A stretch of DNA of 38,430 nucleotides from Thermosynechococcus sp. M46_R2017_013 (GCA_015296025.1 DVDZ01000005.1:1-38430), one strand, 5' to 3'; shown: positions 10,026-20,826, counted from the stretch's first letter. Notes: generated by a model not told the origin, from the letters alone. Program-made: numbers and translations.

Positions 10026-11309
10026 TTAGAGGGTCAAGGCTTGGGGATTGGTTTCAATGAGTTTCGCTAAATCTTGAAGGAAGGCCGCTGCATCCGCACC
10101 ATAGATCACGCGGTGATCGCAGGTAAGATTCACCTTCATTTGCCGTTTAACCCCTAGAAGGCCATCCTCCGTGGCAACCACTGTTGGACGGGAGGCTCCC
10201 ACGGCCATAATTGCCCCTTGACCAGGGGTGAGAATTGCATCGAAAAAGTCAACCCCAAACATTCCTAAATTGGAGAGGCTAAAGGTGCCGGTACTGTATT
10301 CGTCGGGTTGCAGTTGTTTAGCTCGTGCCCGCTCCACTAAGTCCTTCCAAGTACGCGAGAGGCTGTAGATGTCAACTTGATCAGCGTTCTTCAGCACCGG
10401 TGTAATCAGACCACCCCCCGGCATTGCTACAGCAACGGCAATGTTAATGTCGCGGCGGTATTGAATCCCCTGCTCTGTGTAGTAGGCATTCATAATCGGG
10501 TGTTTTTGCAGCGTCAGGGCGATCGCCTTGGCAAGGAGCACCGTCATCGTCACCCCTTTGGATTTAATTTGCTGGTACAGCTGATCCAGTGCATCCGTGG
10601 TAATTGTGTAGGCCACATGGAAGTCAGGAATGCCAAGGCTGGCCACCATATTCCGCACAACGGCATTTTGTAGCGTTGTCAGGGGTACCAAATCCTCCTT
10701 AGCCACGACCGGGGCAATAGCAGAGGGAGCTGTGGGAACAGAGGCAGGGGGTGTCACTGCCGGTGTGATGGGGACTGTCGGTGCCCCAAGCAAGGCTTCA
10801 ACATCGGCAGCGGTAATCCGACCATTGGGGCCCGTTCCCTTGAGGGTCTTCAAATCAATGTTGTGTTCCTTGGCCAATTTGCGGGCGCGAGGCGAAGCAA
10901 TCACTCGCCCAGTCGGTGCAGTGGGGGCACTGGGAGAAGAAGCCACTGCCACAGAAGTAGTTCCAGAGCCGTTACTCGTGGCCGCAGCGGGGGTGGTGGC
11001 CGGCGCCACAGAAGAACTTGGGGTTGCCCCAAGGGATTTGGCCTTTGCCTGTGCTTCGGCAATTTCTGCTTCTGTTTCTGCCACTAGACCAATAATGGAG
11101 CCAACGGGTGCCACTTCGCCAGCAGGCACGGTAATCACCGCCAAATAGCCGTCGTAGAAGGACTCCACATCCATATCGGCCTTGTCGGATTCCACAATTA
11201 GCACAGTTTCCCCTTTGGCCACCTTATCGCCGGGGGATTTCACCCAAGAGACAATTTTCCCTTCGGTCATGGTGGAGCTGAGGGCGGGCATGAACAGTTC
11301 ACGAATCAT
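10026..11309 (-). CDS. pdhC: Dihydrolipoamide acetyltransferase (E2) of the pyruvate dehydrogenase complex
   Basis: Lipoyl domain (VESDKADMDVESFYDGYLA), E3-binding domain (ASPRARKLAKEHNIDLKTLKGTGPNGRITAADVE), catalytic domain ending in CDHRVIYGADAAAFL. Confidence 0.95.
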   Translation of the reverse strand: MIRELFMPALSSTMTEGKIVSWVKSPGDKVAKGETVLIVESDKADMDVESFYDGYLAVITVPAGEVAPVGSIIGLVAETEAEIAEAQAKAKSLGATPSSSVAPATTPAAATSNGSGTTSVAVASSPSAPTAPTGRVIASPRARKLAKEHNIDLKTLKGTGPNGRITAADVEALLGAPTVPITPAVTPPASVPTAPSAIAPVVAKEDLVPLTTLQNAVVRNMVASLGIPDFHVAYTITTDALDQLYQQIKSKGVTMTVLLAKAIALTLQKHPIMNAYYTEQGIQYRRDINIAVAVAMPGGGLITPVLKNADQVDIYSLSRTWKDLVERARAKQLQPDEYSTGTFSLSNLGMFGVDFFDAILTPGQGAIMAVGASRPTVVATEDGLLGVKRQMKVNLTCDHRVIYGADAAAFLQDLAKLIETNPQALTL

Positions 11310-11367
11310 AGAGGCTGCTATCCTTGGTTGGCAATTGAAAGGGAGTCAAATTCACTAGAAATGAAAG

Positions 11368-11814
11368 TTAAAGCGTGCCGCGAATTTCTTCAATGACGCC
11401 ATTGCGCAGGAGAATTTCCACCTGCATTTTTTGGATCAGGTTGTCTCCTTTGGTGACATAAAAGAAGTTATCCACCTGACCTTGATCCACTTCCTGCCCC
11501 ATTTCTAGGCGTTGCACCTGATCCAGTTGTTGCAGAATCACATTTTTTTGCTGCAGGAGTTGTGCCTTTTGGTTGTTGGCTTGCTCTTTAACATCTTGAA
11601 TACGGGCATTGATCACATCCGCTCCTTCACTGCTTTTACGCAGCTCGTCAATCACCTGCTGCAGCTGAAAGTCCAACTGCTGAATTTGGCTATCCACTTG
11701 ATTCAGTTGAGCCTGAAGCTGCCTTTGAGCATCGTCTTTCCACTCAGGAGTGACAATTGCTTTTACCATAATCTGGCGCCGCAGGAGCAGTTTAGTATCC
11801 ATAGGGTCTGTCAT
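11368..11814 (-). CDS. YlqD family coiled-coil protein
   Basis: MDTKLLLRRQIMVKAIVTPEWKDDAQRQLQAQLNQVDSQIQQLDFQ... FFYVTKGDNLIQKMQVEILLRNGVIEEIRG resembles the YlqD family. Confidence 0.7.
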   Translation of the reverse strand: MTDPMDTKLLLRRQIMVKAIVTPEWKDDAQRQLQAQLNQVDSQIQQLDFQLQQVIDELRKSSEGADVINARIQDVKEQANNQKAQLLQQKNVILQQLDQVQRLEMGQEVDQGQVDNFFYVTKGDNLIQKMQVEILLRNGVIEEIRGTL

Positions 11815-11819
11815 GGAGA

Positions 11820-13844
11820 TTACTCAAACATGGCGTTAATCATATCGCGGTAGCGATCGCTCACGACATGACGACGAATTTTCAAAGTCTGGGTCAAAAG
11901 ACCATTCTCTATCGTAAAGGGTTCAAGAACAAAGCGAAATGTTGCAATGCGATCATTTGGGGAATAGCCCGGCCGATTTTGCACTTCTCGCAGCAGTTCT
12001 TGACGGTAGAGCTCAATAATGACTTTGCTTTCCAGGGTGACGAGTTCACCGCTGCCGGCAGGTGCAGGTCGGTTGGGCAATGCCAGCCGGTATCCCCTGG
12101 CAATAAGCCACTGCTCTAGCGCCTCCAAATTGGGCACAATTAAAGCCCCAAGCGCCTTTTGATCCTGTCCCACCAGCATGATCTGGTCAATATAGGCACT
12201 GCGGACACAGGCATCCTCAATGGGTTGGGGTTCAATATTCTCACCGTTGCTGAGTACAATCGTGTCTTTTTGCCGTCCCGTCAGCACGAGATCTCCATTG
12301 GGCGTGAGGTAGCCCAAGTCACCGGTATCAAACCAGCCTTCAGCATCTAGAACTTTAGTGGTGGCCTCAGGTTTGTTGTAGTAGCCGCGCATCACTTGCG
12401 GACCTTTAGCCATCACCAGCCCTTTTTGCCAAAAATCAACGGGGGCTTTGGTGTCTGGATTGACAATCTTTATGGCGGTATCGGGAATTGGACGGCCAGC
12501 CGATCCCCGTACATTAGCCCAAGAACGGCGGGCAGTTAGCACCACGGCGGTTTCTGTGAGGCCATAGCCAACCAGCACCTCTAAGTTAATGACTTCGTAG
12601 AAGGTATCCAAATGGGGGGCAAGGGCGCCGCCACCACTAATCACCTGTTTAATTTCACCGCCAGTGGCTTCGCGAATTTTGCTATAGACCTGCTTTTCCC
12701 CTAGGGTATAGAGGGGCTTGAGAAAGAAGGTTTCTAAACGGGCAACAAATTTTTGCCAAGGGCTGGGATAGGGGGTTGTTAGGCTTAAGCCGGTGAGCAG
12801 TCGCCGTTGCAGCACGTATTGCTGACCCACATTGAGAAAAAACTGAGCCAGTTGCCGTTTTAGGGGCGGGGCATCGCGCAGTTGCTTTTGCACCCCTTCA
12901 TAAAACCCTTCCCAGATGCGCGGTACTGCAATCATGTAGTGGGGCCGGCAACGTTTCAAGTCATTTTTGAAGTGGCGGAGGGTTGTGTAGGTTTGGCTAC
13001 AGCCACAGGCAAAGAGAAAATATTCAACAACCCGTTCGTAGGCGTGCCAAATAGGTAAGATACTGAGAACGCGATCGCCCACCTGCGGTTGTACAATTGC
13101 CCAGAGATTGACAATCTGACTCAGCAGACCGCCATGGGTAATCATTACACCCTTAGGTTGACCCGTGGTACCGGAGGTATACATCAATGTTGCTAAGTCA
13201 TCGCGGGTAATGGCTACCGCCCGCACTGTACCGTACTGTCCTTCGGTAAAAACTTGAGCAAAGTTCAAAAGCCGCAGAGGAAAATGTTCAAGCTCTGGCG
13301 CTTCCGCACTCAACAGAACAACGGTTTTTACTTGGGTATCCGCTAAGCCATCTTGAAGTTTGCGCAGGGTAGCCAAGTTTTCAATCAGCAGGAGAGTTGA
13401 ACCACTGTCACGCAAAATGTAAAGAAGCTCTTGGGCATCAGCGGTACCACTGCGAACGACATTAATGGCACCGGCCATTATGCTTCCTTGATCGGCAATC
13501 AGCCAGCGGGGACTATTGTCAGCAAATAGAGCCACGCGATCGCCGGCAGCAACACCCAGGGCTTGCAGGCCGGCAGCAAAGCGTTGGATGCGTTGATAAA
13601 GCTCACTGTAGGTAATGCGAGTAGCGGGGTCTTCGTAGGGGGCATGCAGTGCCACTACATCGCCATGGCGTTGCGCCAATAGGGGCCACATTTCCGGTAG
13701 CGACTGGAGGGTTTTGTAGGGCAAAAAGTGATCGGGTAACGGCGCATCCTGGGGTAACCCGCCAGGGGGAGTGTAGGTGTGGGCTGCACTCGTCATTTGT
13801 CTGACTCCAGACGCAACACCTAGATAATAAGGCCTCAATAGCAT
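11820..13844 (-). CDS. Long-chain acyl-CoA/acyl-ACP synthetase (AMP-forming)
   Basis: AMP-binding motif LMYTSGTTGQPKGVMITH, GWFDTGDLGYLTPNGDLVLTGRQKDTIVLSNGENI. The true start may be internal at MTSAAHTY (about 13796). Confidence 0.92.
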   Translation of the reverse strand: MLLRPYYLGVASGVRQMTSAAHTYTPPGGLPQDAPLPDHFLPYKTLQSLPEMWPLLAQRHGDVVALHAPYEDPATRITYSELYQRIQRFAAGLQALGVAAGDRVALFADNSPRWLIADQGSIMAGAINVVRSGTADAQELLYILRDSGSTLLLIENLATLRKLQDGLADTQVKTVVLLSAEAPELEHFPLRLLNFAQVFTEGQYGTVRAVAITRDDLATLMYTSGTTGQPKGVMITHGGLLSQIVNLWAIVQPQVGDRVLSILPIWHAYERVVEYFLFACGCSQTYTTLRHFKNDLKRCRPHYMIAVPRIWEGFYEGVQKQLRDAPPLKRQLAQFFLNVGQQYVLQRRLLTGLSLTTPYPSPWQKFVARLETFFLKPLYTLGEKQVYSKIREATGGEIKQVISGGGALAPHLDTFYEVINLEVLVGYGLTETAVVLTARRSWANVRGSAGRPIPDTAIKIVNPDTKAPVDFWQKGLVMAKGPQVMRGYYNKPEATTKVLDAEGWFDTGDLGYLTPNGDLVLTGRQKDTIVLSNGENIEPQPIEDACVRSAYIDQIMLVGQDQKALGALIVPNLEALEQWLIARGYRLALPNRPAPAGSGELVTLESKVIIELYRQELLREVQNRPGYSPNDRIATFRFVLEPFTIENGLLTQTLKIRRHVVSDRYRDMINAMFE

Positions 13845-13907
13845 AGCTCATGCAGCTTTAATAATTTCAATATGAGATCATCAAGTTAGCGACTTTCAAA
13901 TAGTGCT

Positions 13908-14504
13908 ATGGTGCCTTTTGTCCTTGCCTCAGCCTCTCCAGCGCGGCGCCGGTTGCTGCAACAGATTGGCATTGATCCAATTGTTCAATCCAGTAACTTT
14001 GATGAGTCGGTTATTCAAGCAACAACGCCGATAGAACTCGTGCGATTGCTGGCACGGTGTAAAGCAGAAACCGTGGCTCAAACCTACCTACCCCCGGCCT
14101 TAATTTTGGGCTGCGATTCTGTATTGGTGCTGGGGGGGGAAATTTATGGTAAGCCTGCCTCAACAGAGGTGGCGATCGCCCGCTGGCAACGAATGCGTGG
14201 TCAAACCGGGCACCTACTCACCGGTCATGCCTTGATTGATCTGGCACAGGGGCGCACCTGTGTGGAGGTGGAGTCCACCCAAGTGGTTTTTGCAGATATT
14301 AGCGATGCCGAAATTGCCGCCTATGTAGCTTCTGGTGAACCGCTTGCCTGCGCAGGCTGTTTTGCCCTTGATGGCCAAGGCGGTGCCTTTGTCGAGAAAA
14401 TTATCGGTACCCCCAGTAATGTCATTGGCTTGAGCTTACCCCTACTGCGGCGGATGTTGCTGAGTTTGGGATATACGCTTCCAGCCCTGCAAAGCAAGAA
14501 GTAA
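13908..14504 (+). CDS. maf: Maf family nucleotide pyrophosphatase
   Basis: [58 protein letters not shown]. Confidence 0.93.
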   Translation: MVPFVLASASPARRRLLQQIGIDPIVQSSNFDESVIQATTPIELVRLLARCKAETVAQTYLPPALILGCDSVLVLGGEIYGKPASTEVAIARWQRMRGQTGHLLTGHALIDLAQGRTCVEVESTQVVFADISDAEIAAYVASGEPLACAGCFALDGQGGAFVEKIIGTPSNVIGLSLPLLRRMLLSLGYTLPALQSKK

Positions 14505-14568
14505 AAATTAGCCTAGACAAGTCTAAATGCTTAGGGTATGCTAAGAGATTGCGAGTTAAGGAACTGTC

Positions 14569-14931
14569 ATGAACGCCCAAGACATTATTCGCTCGATTGA
14601 AGCGGAGCAAATGAAGACTGACTTGCCCGTGATTCATGTGGGCGATCGCGTTCGGGTCGGAGTTAAAATTCAAGAAGGCGGCAAAGAGCGCGTCCAGCCC
14701 TATGAGGGAGATGTAATTGCCATGCGGGGTACAGGAATTAACCGCACAATCACGGTACGTCGTGTCTTTCAAGGGGTGGGCGTTGAACGTGTCTTTTTGC
14801 TACATTCGCCACGAATTGATAGTATAAAAGTAATTCAGCGGGGTAAAGTCCGTCGTGCCAAGCTTTACTACCTGCGTAACCTTGTGGGTAAAGCTTCCCG
14901 TATCAAAGCACGGTTTGATCGCTCGCTGTAA
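14569..14931 (+). CDS. rplS: 50S ribosomal protein L19
   Basis: [79 protein letters not shown]. Confidence 0.98.
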   Translation: MNAQDIIRSIEAEQMKTDLPVIHVGDRVRVGVKIQEGGKERVQPYEGDVIAMRGTGINRTITVRRVFQGVGVERVFLLHSPRIDSIKVIQRGKVRRAKLYYLRNLVGKASRIKARFDRSL

Positions 14932-14939
14932 GCAGCCTT

Positions 14940-15012
14940 GCGTCCTTAGTTCAGTTGGTAGAACGTCGGTCTCCAAAACCGGATGTCGGGGGTTCGAGTC
15001 CTCCAGGGCGCG
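14940..15012 (+). tRNA. tRNA-Trp (anticodon CCA)
   Basis: Cloverleaf: acceptor GCGTCCT/AGGGCGC, anticodon loop CTCCAAA, T arm GGGGG TTCGAGT CCTCC, discriminator G; next to rplS as in other cyanobacteria. Confidence 0.95.
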
Positions 15013-15036
15013 TTTCCTAAACTCAATTAAGTCAAT

Positions 15037-16308
15037 CTATCTTTGTTGCGTGGGTAAAGCCACTAGCTTCTGACGATCGCTCCCCTGAAATTGCAGGACA
15101 GTGTGTGCCAGTTCCAACAATTGCAGTTCAGGGGGATAATGCCGTTCCTGCTTGAGACGTTGAATGTCCTGTTTCCCCAGTTGCCAGTGCAACCGTTGGG
15201 CCAGAGCCAGTAGGATATCACCGCGATCAAGGATGCCAGCCACCGCATCCGCAGGGGTTAAAACAGTAACAAAGCGTTGCTGTTGCTCCTCTAGGGTACA
15301 AACCGCCTTGGCGAGGGAATCGGCTTCTTTAAGGGTAGGGATTGCCCGCAGGGGTACGGCCAATTCCTCCACAGGAGTCACTTCCCAGCGGCTGCGCTCC
15401 ACATGGCTCAGGGCGTGGGGATCCAAATAGCCCCGATAGCGCCCCTCAGTGGCAACAAAATAAGCCGTGGGCTGGCGATCGGCCAACAGCAGATAGCGAT
15501 CGGCAAACTCCCGCAGTGATAGCCTTCCCTCGATAACGCGAAAATCCCGTGTCATGGCATCAGCGGCCGTCAGAGTGAGCAGTGCTTCTTGGAGCTGGCC
15601 GAGGCGATGGTAAAGCGTGGCATTTTGCAAGGCAAACCAACCCAAAAGTGCCAACCACAGCCCATTGCCACTGCCAAGGAGAGTGACAAAGAGACCAAAA
15701 CTAATGGCCAGCCAGCTCAAGAGCTGTCCTGATCGCGCTGCCCAGCGCATCCCCTGAAAGCGATTGCCCGTCAATTTCCAAACGGCGGCCTTAAGCACTT
15801 GGCCACCATCGAGGGGAAGCCCCGGCAAGAGGTTAAAGACCCCCAAGACAAAGTTAATATGAGCTAGATAGCGCAATAGTTCATGGAAGGGGTCATCCGC
15901 TGGCAGTAAAATGGCTGCTCCCTGCAACAGGGCAAAAAGGGCAAAACTGACCAAAGGCCCAGCGATCGCCACCTGAAACGCTTGACCGGGGGTATTGGAT
16001 TCTCGCTCAATGGCCGCCATGCCACCAAAGAGAAAGAGGGTAATCGAGCGCACCGTGATCCCTTGGCAGCGCGCCACCAAGCTGTGCCCCAACTCGTGAA
16101 GGAGCACTGAGGCAAACAACAGCAGGGAAACCACAAATCCCATTCCCCATACCCATGCCCCCCATTGCGGGTATGTGGCCTGCCAGTCACTGCCATTGAG
16201 AAATGTAAACAGCAGAATGACGAAAAACCACGACCGATCAATATACAAGGGGATGCCAAAGACACGCCCCACCTGCCAACCTTGTCCCATGCTGACCTCA
16301 GTGTGCAT
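15037..16308 (-). CDS. Site-2 protease family (M50) membrane metalloprotease
   Basis: HELGHSLVA zinc motif and LLPGLPLDGGQVLKA; multiple hydrophobic segments; C-terminal CBS-like region. Confidence 0.9.
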   Translation of the reverse strand: MHTEVSMGQGWQVGRVFGIPLYIDRSWFFVILLFTFLNGSDWQATYPQWGAWVWGMGFVVSLLLFASVLLHELGHSLVARCQGITVRSITLFLFGGMAAIERESNTPGQAFQVAIAGPLVSFALFALLQGAAILLPADDPFHELLRYLAHINFVLGVFNLLPGLPLDGGQVLKAAVWKLTGNRFQGMRWAARSGQLLSWLAISFGLFVTLLGSGNGLWLALLGWFALQNATLYHRLGQLQEALLTLTAADAMTRDFRVIEGRLSLREFADRYLLLADRQPTAYFVATEGRYRGYLDPHALSHVERSRWEVTPVEELAVPLRAIPTLKEADSLAKAVCTLEEQQQRFVTVLTPADAVAGILDRGDILLALAQRLHWQLGKQDIQRLKQERHYPPELQLLELAHTVLQFQGSDRQKLVALPTQQR

Positions 16309-16366
16309 TGCGCTCTCTTTCTATTATTGCCTCAGCGTCTAATAGGGCGGGGCTTAACAATAATTC

Positions 16367-16633
16367 ATGTCTAAAATGTTACGCTTTCATTCTTGTCCTA
16401 AAATAAAGGCAACGCTGCTGGAGGATGGCGCGATGGTAACGGCGTCTGCCAATGGTCATGCGTTAGAGGTACCTACAGATTCCTTTTGGCAAGGGGTGCA
16501 GAAATTTGCCTCCTACTTGTTGTGGTCACTGTGTCTCTCGCTGCTACTGAGTCTTTTCCTGAGCCTGATTGGCTACTGGTTCAGCGCTATCTTTGGAATA
16601 CCAGTACTACCCTTCGTTTTGATTGTTGTCTAG
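16367..16633 (+). CDS. Small hypothetical membrane protein
   Basis: 88-aa ORF with a strongly hydrophobic C-terminal half (FASYLLWSLCLSLLLSLFLSLIGYWF). The start could be ATG at about 16433. Confidence 0.4.
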   Translation: MSKMLRFHSCPKIKATLLEDGAMVTASANGHALEVPTDSFWQGVQKFASYLLWSLCLSLLLSLFLSLIGYWFSAIFGIPVLPFVLIVV

Positions 16634-16651
16634 TGTTGTGGGGAGCTGCAG

Positions 16652-17009
16652 ATGTGGGGTTTACTTATTACTTGGATTGTTACCAGTGTTAGCTTGTTTA
16701 TTGTGTCGCGCCTCTCGTTTTTGGGCGTAGAAATTGATAAATTCACAACTGCTTTGTGGGCGGCTATTGTCTTTGGTTTGTTGAACGCCACCTTGGGAGC
16801 GGTTCTGAAGTTCTTTACATTCCCCTTTATTTTTCTTACGTTTGGCCTATTTGCTCATTATTAATGCTGCTATTTTTGCCCTTGCCGCTGCGTTTGTCGA
16901 TGGGTTTACCTTGCGCAATGGCTTTTGGAGTGCCCTCTTAGGCTCAATTGCCCTCACTGTCATCAATTCAGTTTGCTTTAACCTACTCGGTCAGGCAAGT
17001 CTGCTGTAG
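16652..17009 (+). pseudogene. Phage-holin-family (4-TMS, PF04020-like) membrane protein, frameshifted
   Basis: MWGLLITWIVTSVSLFIVSRLSFLGVEIDKFTTALWAAIVFGLLNATLGAVLKFFTFPFIFLTFGLFA, then, in another frame, IINAAIFALAAAFVDGFTLRNGFWSALLGSIALTVINSVCFNLLGQASLL*. Confidence 0.75.
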
Positions 17010-18828
17010 GGTGGCTAAATAGCCGCGAGGGGTAATCAGCCAATTGTGGAAGCGACGGGTGCTGGCATTCCCAATGAGAACCAAGCTAAACATATCCACC
17101 GTTTCCGGTTGCAAAGCGCCAAGGGTTGTCAGGGTAATCTGCTCCTCAGGGCGGTAAGCGGCACGAACGATCGCTACCGGTGTCTGTGACGAGCGATATT
17201 CTAAAAAAATGGCTTTGGCAGCCACTAATTGATGCCGGCGCTCGCGCGAACGTGGATTGTAGAGGGCAGTTACAAAATCCGCTGCCGCTGCTGCCCGTAG
17301 GCGTTGCTCAATGACGGGCCAGGGGGTCAGGCGATCGCTGAGGCTAATAGTGCAAAAATCGTGCATTAGGGGCGCTCCCAAGCGAGCCGCAGCAGCATTG
17401 ACGGCACTCACTCCCGGAAACACCTCCACTGGAAGGTTGCTGACCCCTGCTTCTGCCAATAGCTCTAGAACTAGTCCCGCCATGCCGTAGATGCCACAAT
17501 CTCCGGAAGACACCACTGCCACATTCAAGCCCCACTGAGCCAGATCAATTGCTGCTTGGGCGCGTTGTCGTTCTTGGGTAATTCCATAGGCGGCCACCAT
17601 CTGTCCGCTCCGCCGCAGGGGAGCGAGTAATTCAAGGTAAAGCTCGTAGCCCACAAGAATATCAGCGGCCAAAAGGGCAGAGCGTGCTGCGAGGGTCAGT
17701 TGATCCAATGCTCCTGGACCAATACCAATGAGGCTGAGGGAACCTTGACGGGGAATGAATTCTCGCTCTGCTTGGGCAATGGCGATTGTCACCGCCCCCG
17801 GCTCACCCTCTTGACGGTAGATCTGCTTAGGCACAATTAAACAGCCCCGATCACTGGCTAGCACTGCCGCTGCTTCAGCCACACTGGGCGTTCCCATTTC
17901 TGCCGCCACAATTGCTGAGGGAGTTGGTACGGCAACAGGCGCCAATTCTTGGGCGGGAAACCAGCGGCTTGGCCAATCATGCGCCTGAGCCACTTGATAT
18001 AACCCCTCCTCATCTGCTTTGCGATCAATACTGGCAAGGCCAGCGATCGCCAGTGGGCTTAGCCCCGCTTTGGCAAGAGTCCAATCAACCGCTTGCTGAA
18101 TCAAACTTGAGGATGTTCCCCGTTCACAGCCAATGCCTAGCCACAGTACCCGTGGATGCCAAGCCACACCTGATCCTAGAGCAGGGGGTAACGCTTTTTC
18201 AGTAATCCAAACGGCATTTTCTAGGGGTGGAGTGCTGACAAACTCAACGGCTTGATCTGAATTGAGCGCCGTGCGCCACAGAGAACTGCCACAGGTTTGA
18301 TACACGCGCAGCGGCTTTCCCTGGGCCTGTTGGCAGGCGACCCCATTCCAGTCTCCCGCTCCCCGTTGCCAACCCAAGGCCGTCCCCCAGCAATCCACGG
18401 CAAAGTAGCCTGAGCATGGCTGGCTCCCGTCAGAATGGGGGTTGCCCCAATAGCTGCACTGAGGACTTGACACAGGCGATCGCCCCCCGCCCCATGCCCG
18501 CCGAGCAAACTCACCATCCACCGGCCATCCTCAGACAGAACGCAAACCGCCGGGTCTTCCCTTTTATGGGTCAAAAGGGGTGAGATCAAGCGAACGACAG
18601 CACCACAGGCCAAGGCAAAGATCCAAGCCCGATAGTGCACCAGTATTCCTGCAGATGTACTGCAAGGGGGCGATCGTAGGTTTGCACCCCAGGGTGTGTT
18701 GATTCTAAACGGCTGGGCACCCAGATGCTCAAAGCAATCCCGGTGGCAACAATCCGCTGGAGTTGCAACAGTCCTTGACTCGTGGGGGCGATCGCCCCAA
18801 TGGGTTGAAAATTATCTAGCAGTGGCAT
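16983..18828 (-). CDS. cobJ: CbiG-CobJ fusion (cobalt-precorrin-5A hydrolase / precorrin-3B C17-methyltransferase), interrupted by two frameshifts
   Basis: CobJ part: GSLSLIGIGPGALDQLTLAARSALLAADILVGYELYLELL ... VVSSGDCGIYGMAGLVLELL. CbiG part spread over three frames: MPLLDNFQPIGAIAPTSQGLLQLQRI..., then HYRAWIFALACGAVVRLISPLLTHKREDPAVCVLSEDGRWMVSLLGGHGAGGDRL, then AVDCWGTALGWQRGAGDWNGV.... Confidence 0.85.
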
Positions 18829-18831
18829 GAA

Positions 18832-19311
18832 TTAAACATCAAATTGATAGCGCACTGCCCCTGTTTCTGGATCGTTAAACACATAGGCGTAGCCGAGCCG
18901 CTGAGCTTCAAACAGTAACTCTTCAACTTGTTTGGCATCAAAACCAGTATAAAGGGCGGCTTGTGCCGCAGAGAGGACTCCCCCCTGCTCTTTGGCCACT
19001 TGGAGTAAGCGGTGTAGGGCAGTGGTTTGAGCCTGCTCTTCCAGTGCTAAATACTGCCCTTTCAAGTATGTATTGCGCTGATCTACCATCCCCGGAATCA
19101 AAAAGAGATCAATAAGTTGACCCACACCACAAAAGCCAAACGTAGTTAGATAGAAAAAACCTACCATGGGCTGACCGACGTAAAAGCGCTGCACGCCACA
19201 AAAACCCATGAAGCAGAAAGCCCAGAGCAGGTAGGCAACCCCCACGTTCAAAAAATTTGGCTGTGGCTGCCCTCGCAGGTAATCGGTTCCGCGGTGGAGT
19301 AAGTGTCCCAT
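18832..19311 (-). CDS. TM2 domain-containing protein
   Basis: VAYLLWAFCFMGFCGVQRFYVGQPMVGFFYLTTFGFCGVGQLIDLFLIPGMV: TM2 domain. Confidence 0.85.
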   Translation of the reverse strand: MGHLLHRGTDYLRGQPQPNFLNVGVAYLLWAFCFMGFCGVQRFYVGQPMVGFFYLTTFGFCGVGQLIDLFLIPGMVDQRNTYLKGQYLALEEQAQTTALHRLLQVAKEQGGVLSAAQAALYTGFDAKQVEELLFEAQRLGYAYVFNDPETGAVRYQFDV

Positions 19312-19396
19312 GACTCTAGGAGGATGTTGGTATTTCTCATCCTAACCCAAGTTTTTTGAAGTGTTGAGGGGGGCGATCGCCCCCCAAAAGAGGCCT

Positions 19397-20086
19397 CTAA
19401 AAATTCGGCTGATGGCGAATCAAGTTCAGAAACTCCTCACGGGTCTTTTGATCCTCACGGAAGACCCCCAGCATCGAACTGGTCACCGTCCAAGAGCCGG
19501 GTTTTTGGACACCGCGCATCACCATGCACATGTGGCTGGCTTCCATGACCACCGCTACACCCTGCGGAGCGAGAACCGTTTCAATGGCCTCGGCCACTTG
19601 ACGGGTCAGGCGCTCCTGCACTTGCAGCCGCCGCGCATACATTTCCACAATCCGTGCCAATTTGCTGAGACCAATCACCCGCTGGTTGGGGATATAGGCC
19701 ACATGGGCTTTGCCAATAAAAGGCAACATGTGATGCTCACAGAGGCTAAAGAAGTTAATGTCGCGCACCAAGACCATTTCATCGTGGCCTTCATCAAAAA
19801 TCGCACCGTTGACAAGGGTTTCAAGGGACTGACTGTAGCCACTGGTGAGAAATTGCATGGCCTCAGCGACCCGCTTGGGGGTTTTTAGTAACCCCTCGCG
19901 ATCTGGATCCTCACCCACATTCAGCAAAATTGTGCGCACTGCGGCCATCATTTCTTCCTTAGCAATATCTGGAGGGGGTGGGTGAAGAATCGCTTCTTTG
20001 CCTTGGTGAGTGTTGCGATCCGGCAGGATCGCCGGAGTGGTCGCTTTACCGTTGATGATCGAATCGGGCATGTTGAACGTTGTCAT
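19397..20086 (-). CDS. folE: GTP cyclohydrolase I
   Basis: [79 protein letters not shown]. Confidence 0.97.
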   Translation of the reverse strand: MTTFNMPDSIINGKATTPAILPDRNTHQGKEAILHPPPPDIAKEEMMAAVRTILLNVGEDPDREGLLKTPKRVAEAMQFLTSGYSQSLETLVNGAIFDEGHDEMVLVRDINFFSLCEHHMLPFIGKAHVAYIPNQRVIGLSKLARIVEMYARRLQVQERLTRQVAEAIETVLAPQGVAVVMEASHMCMVMRGVQKPGSWTVTSSMLGVFREDQKTREEFLNLIRHQPNF

Positions 20087-20118
20087 AGAAAGAGTGACAA
20101 GTGAAGGACAAAAGGAGC

Positions 20119-20826
20119 CTAGAGGGTTCCGCCAAGGGGCATGACCACTAGCTCTTCAACAAAAGCCGTTTGCGGCAATTGAGTCGTGTACAAAATCGTG
20201 TCAGCAACGTGTTCGGGAGTTAGCATCCCCGTGCGGTCAAAGTCTCCAGCGACACCTTCCCAAATGGGGGTGTCAACGGCGCCGGGACAGATGGCAATCA
20301 CGCGGATACCGTGAGCGCGTTCTTCAGCCGCCATTGTTTTAGTCAAAGCCATGAGGGCAAACTTCGAGGCACAGTAGGCGCCCCAGTCGGGAAAAACTTG
20401 GCGTCCAGCAATTGAAACAACATTTACTATCGTACCGCACTGGCGAGACCGCAGTTGCGGCAGTACCGCTTGGGAGCAAATGAGGGCACTGGTGAGGTTG
20501 ACATTGAGCATCTGCTGCCAGTCCGCCAAGGGTTGATCAATCAGGGGAACGGTTCTGGCCATGCCCGCATTATTCACAAGCACATGGACATCCCCAACGC
20601 TAGCGAGAATCTCATCAAGGCGCGATCGCAGGGGTTCAGGATCGCTAAAGTCCACGCTAAAGGTATGGGCTGTAACGCCACAGGCGACCACTTGGGCATG
20701 AACAGCAGCCAGTTTGGCGGGCGATCGCCCCAACAGTACGACATTAAACCCCGCTTGGGCAAATGCAATGGCTGTGGCTGCCCCAATGCCACTGCTGGCG
20801 CCGGTGATTAAAACTTGTTGGGTCAT
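20119..20826 (-). CDS. Short-chain dehydrogenase/reductase
   Basis: [42 protein letters not shown] overlap with the accA stop. Confidence 0.9.
   Translation of the reverse strand: MTQQVLITGASSGIGAATAIAFAQAGFNVVLLGRSPAKLAAVHAQVVACGVTAHTFSVDFSDPEPLRSRLDEILASVGDVHVLVNNAGMARTVPLIDQPLADWQQMLNVNLTSALICSQAVLPQLRSRQCGTIVNVVSIAGRQVFPDWGAYCASKFALMALTKTMAAEERAHGIRVIAICPGAVDTPIWEGVAGDFDRTGMLTPEHVADTILYTTQLPQTAFVEELVVMPLGGTL

Noticed and set aside
10630-11148. 172-aa plus-strand ORF opposite pdhC
   Set aside because: Antisense shadow of the Ala/Pro/Ser-rich linker of E2; low complexity with no recognisable protein.
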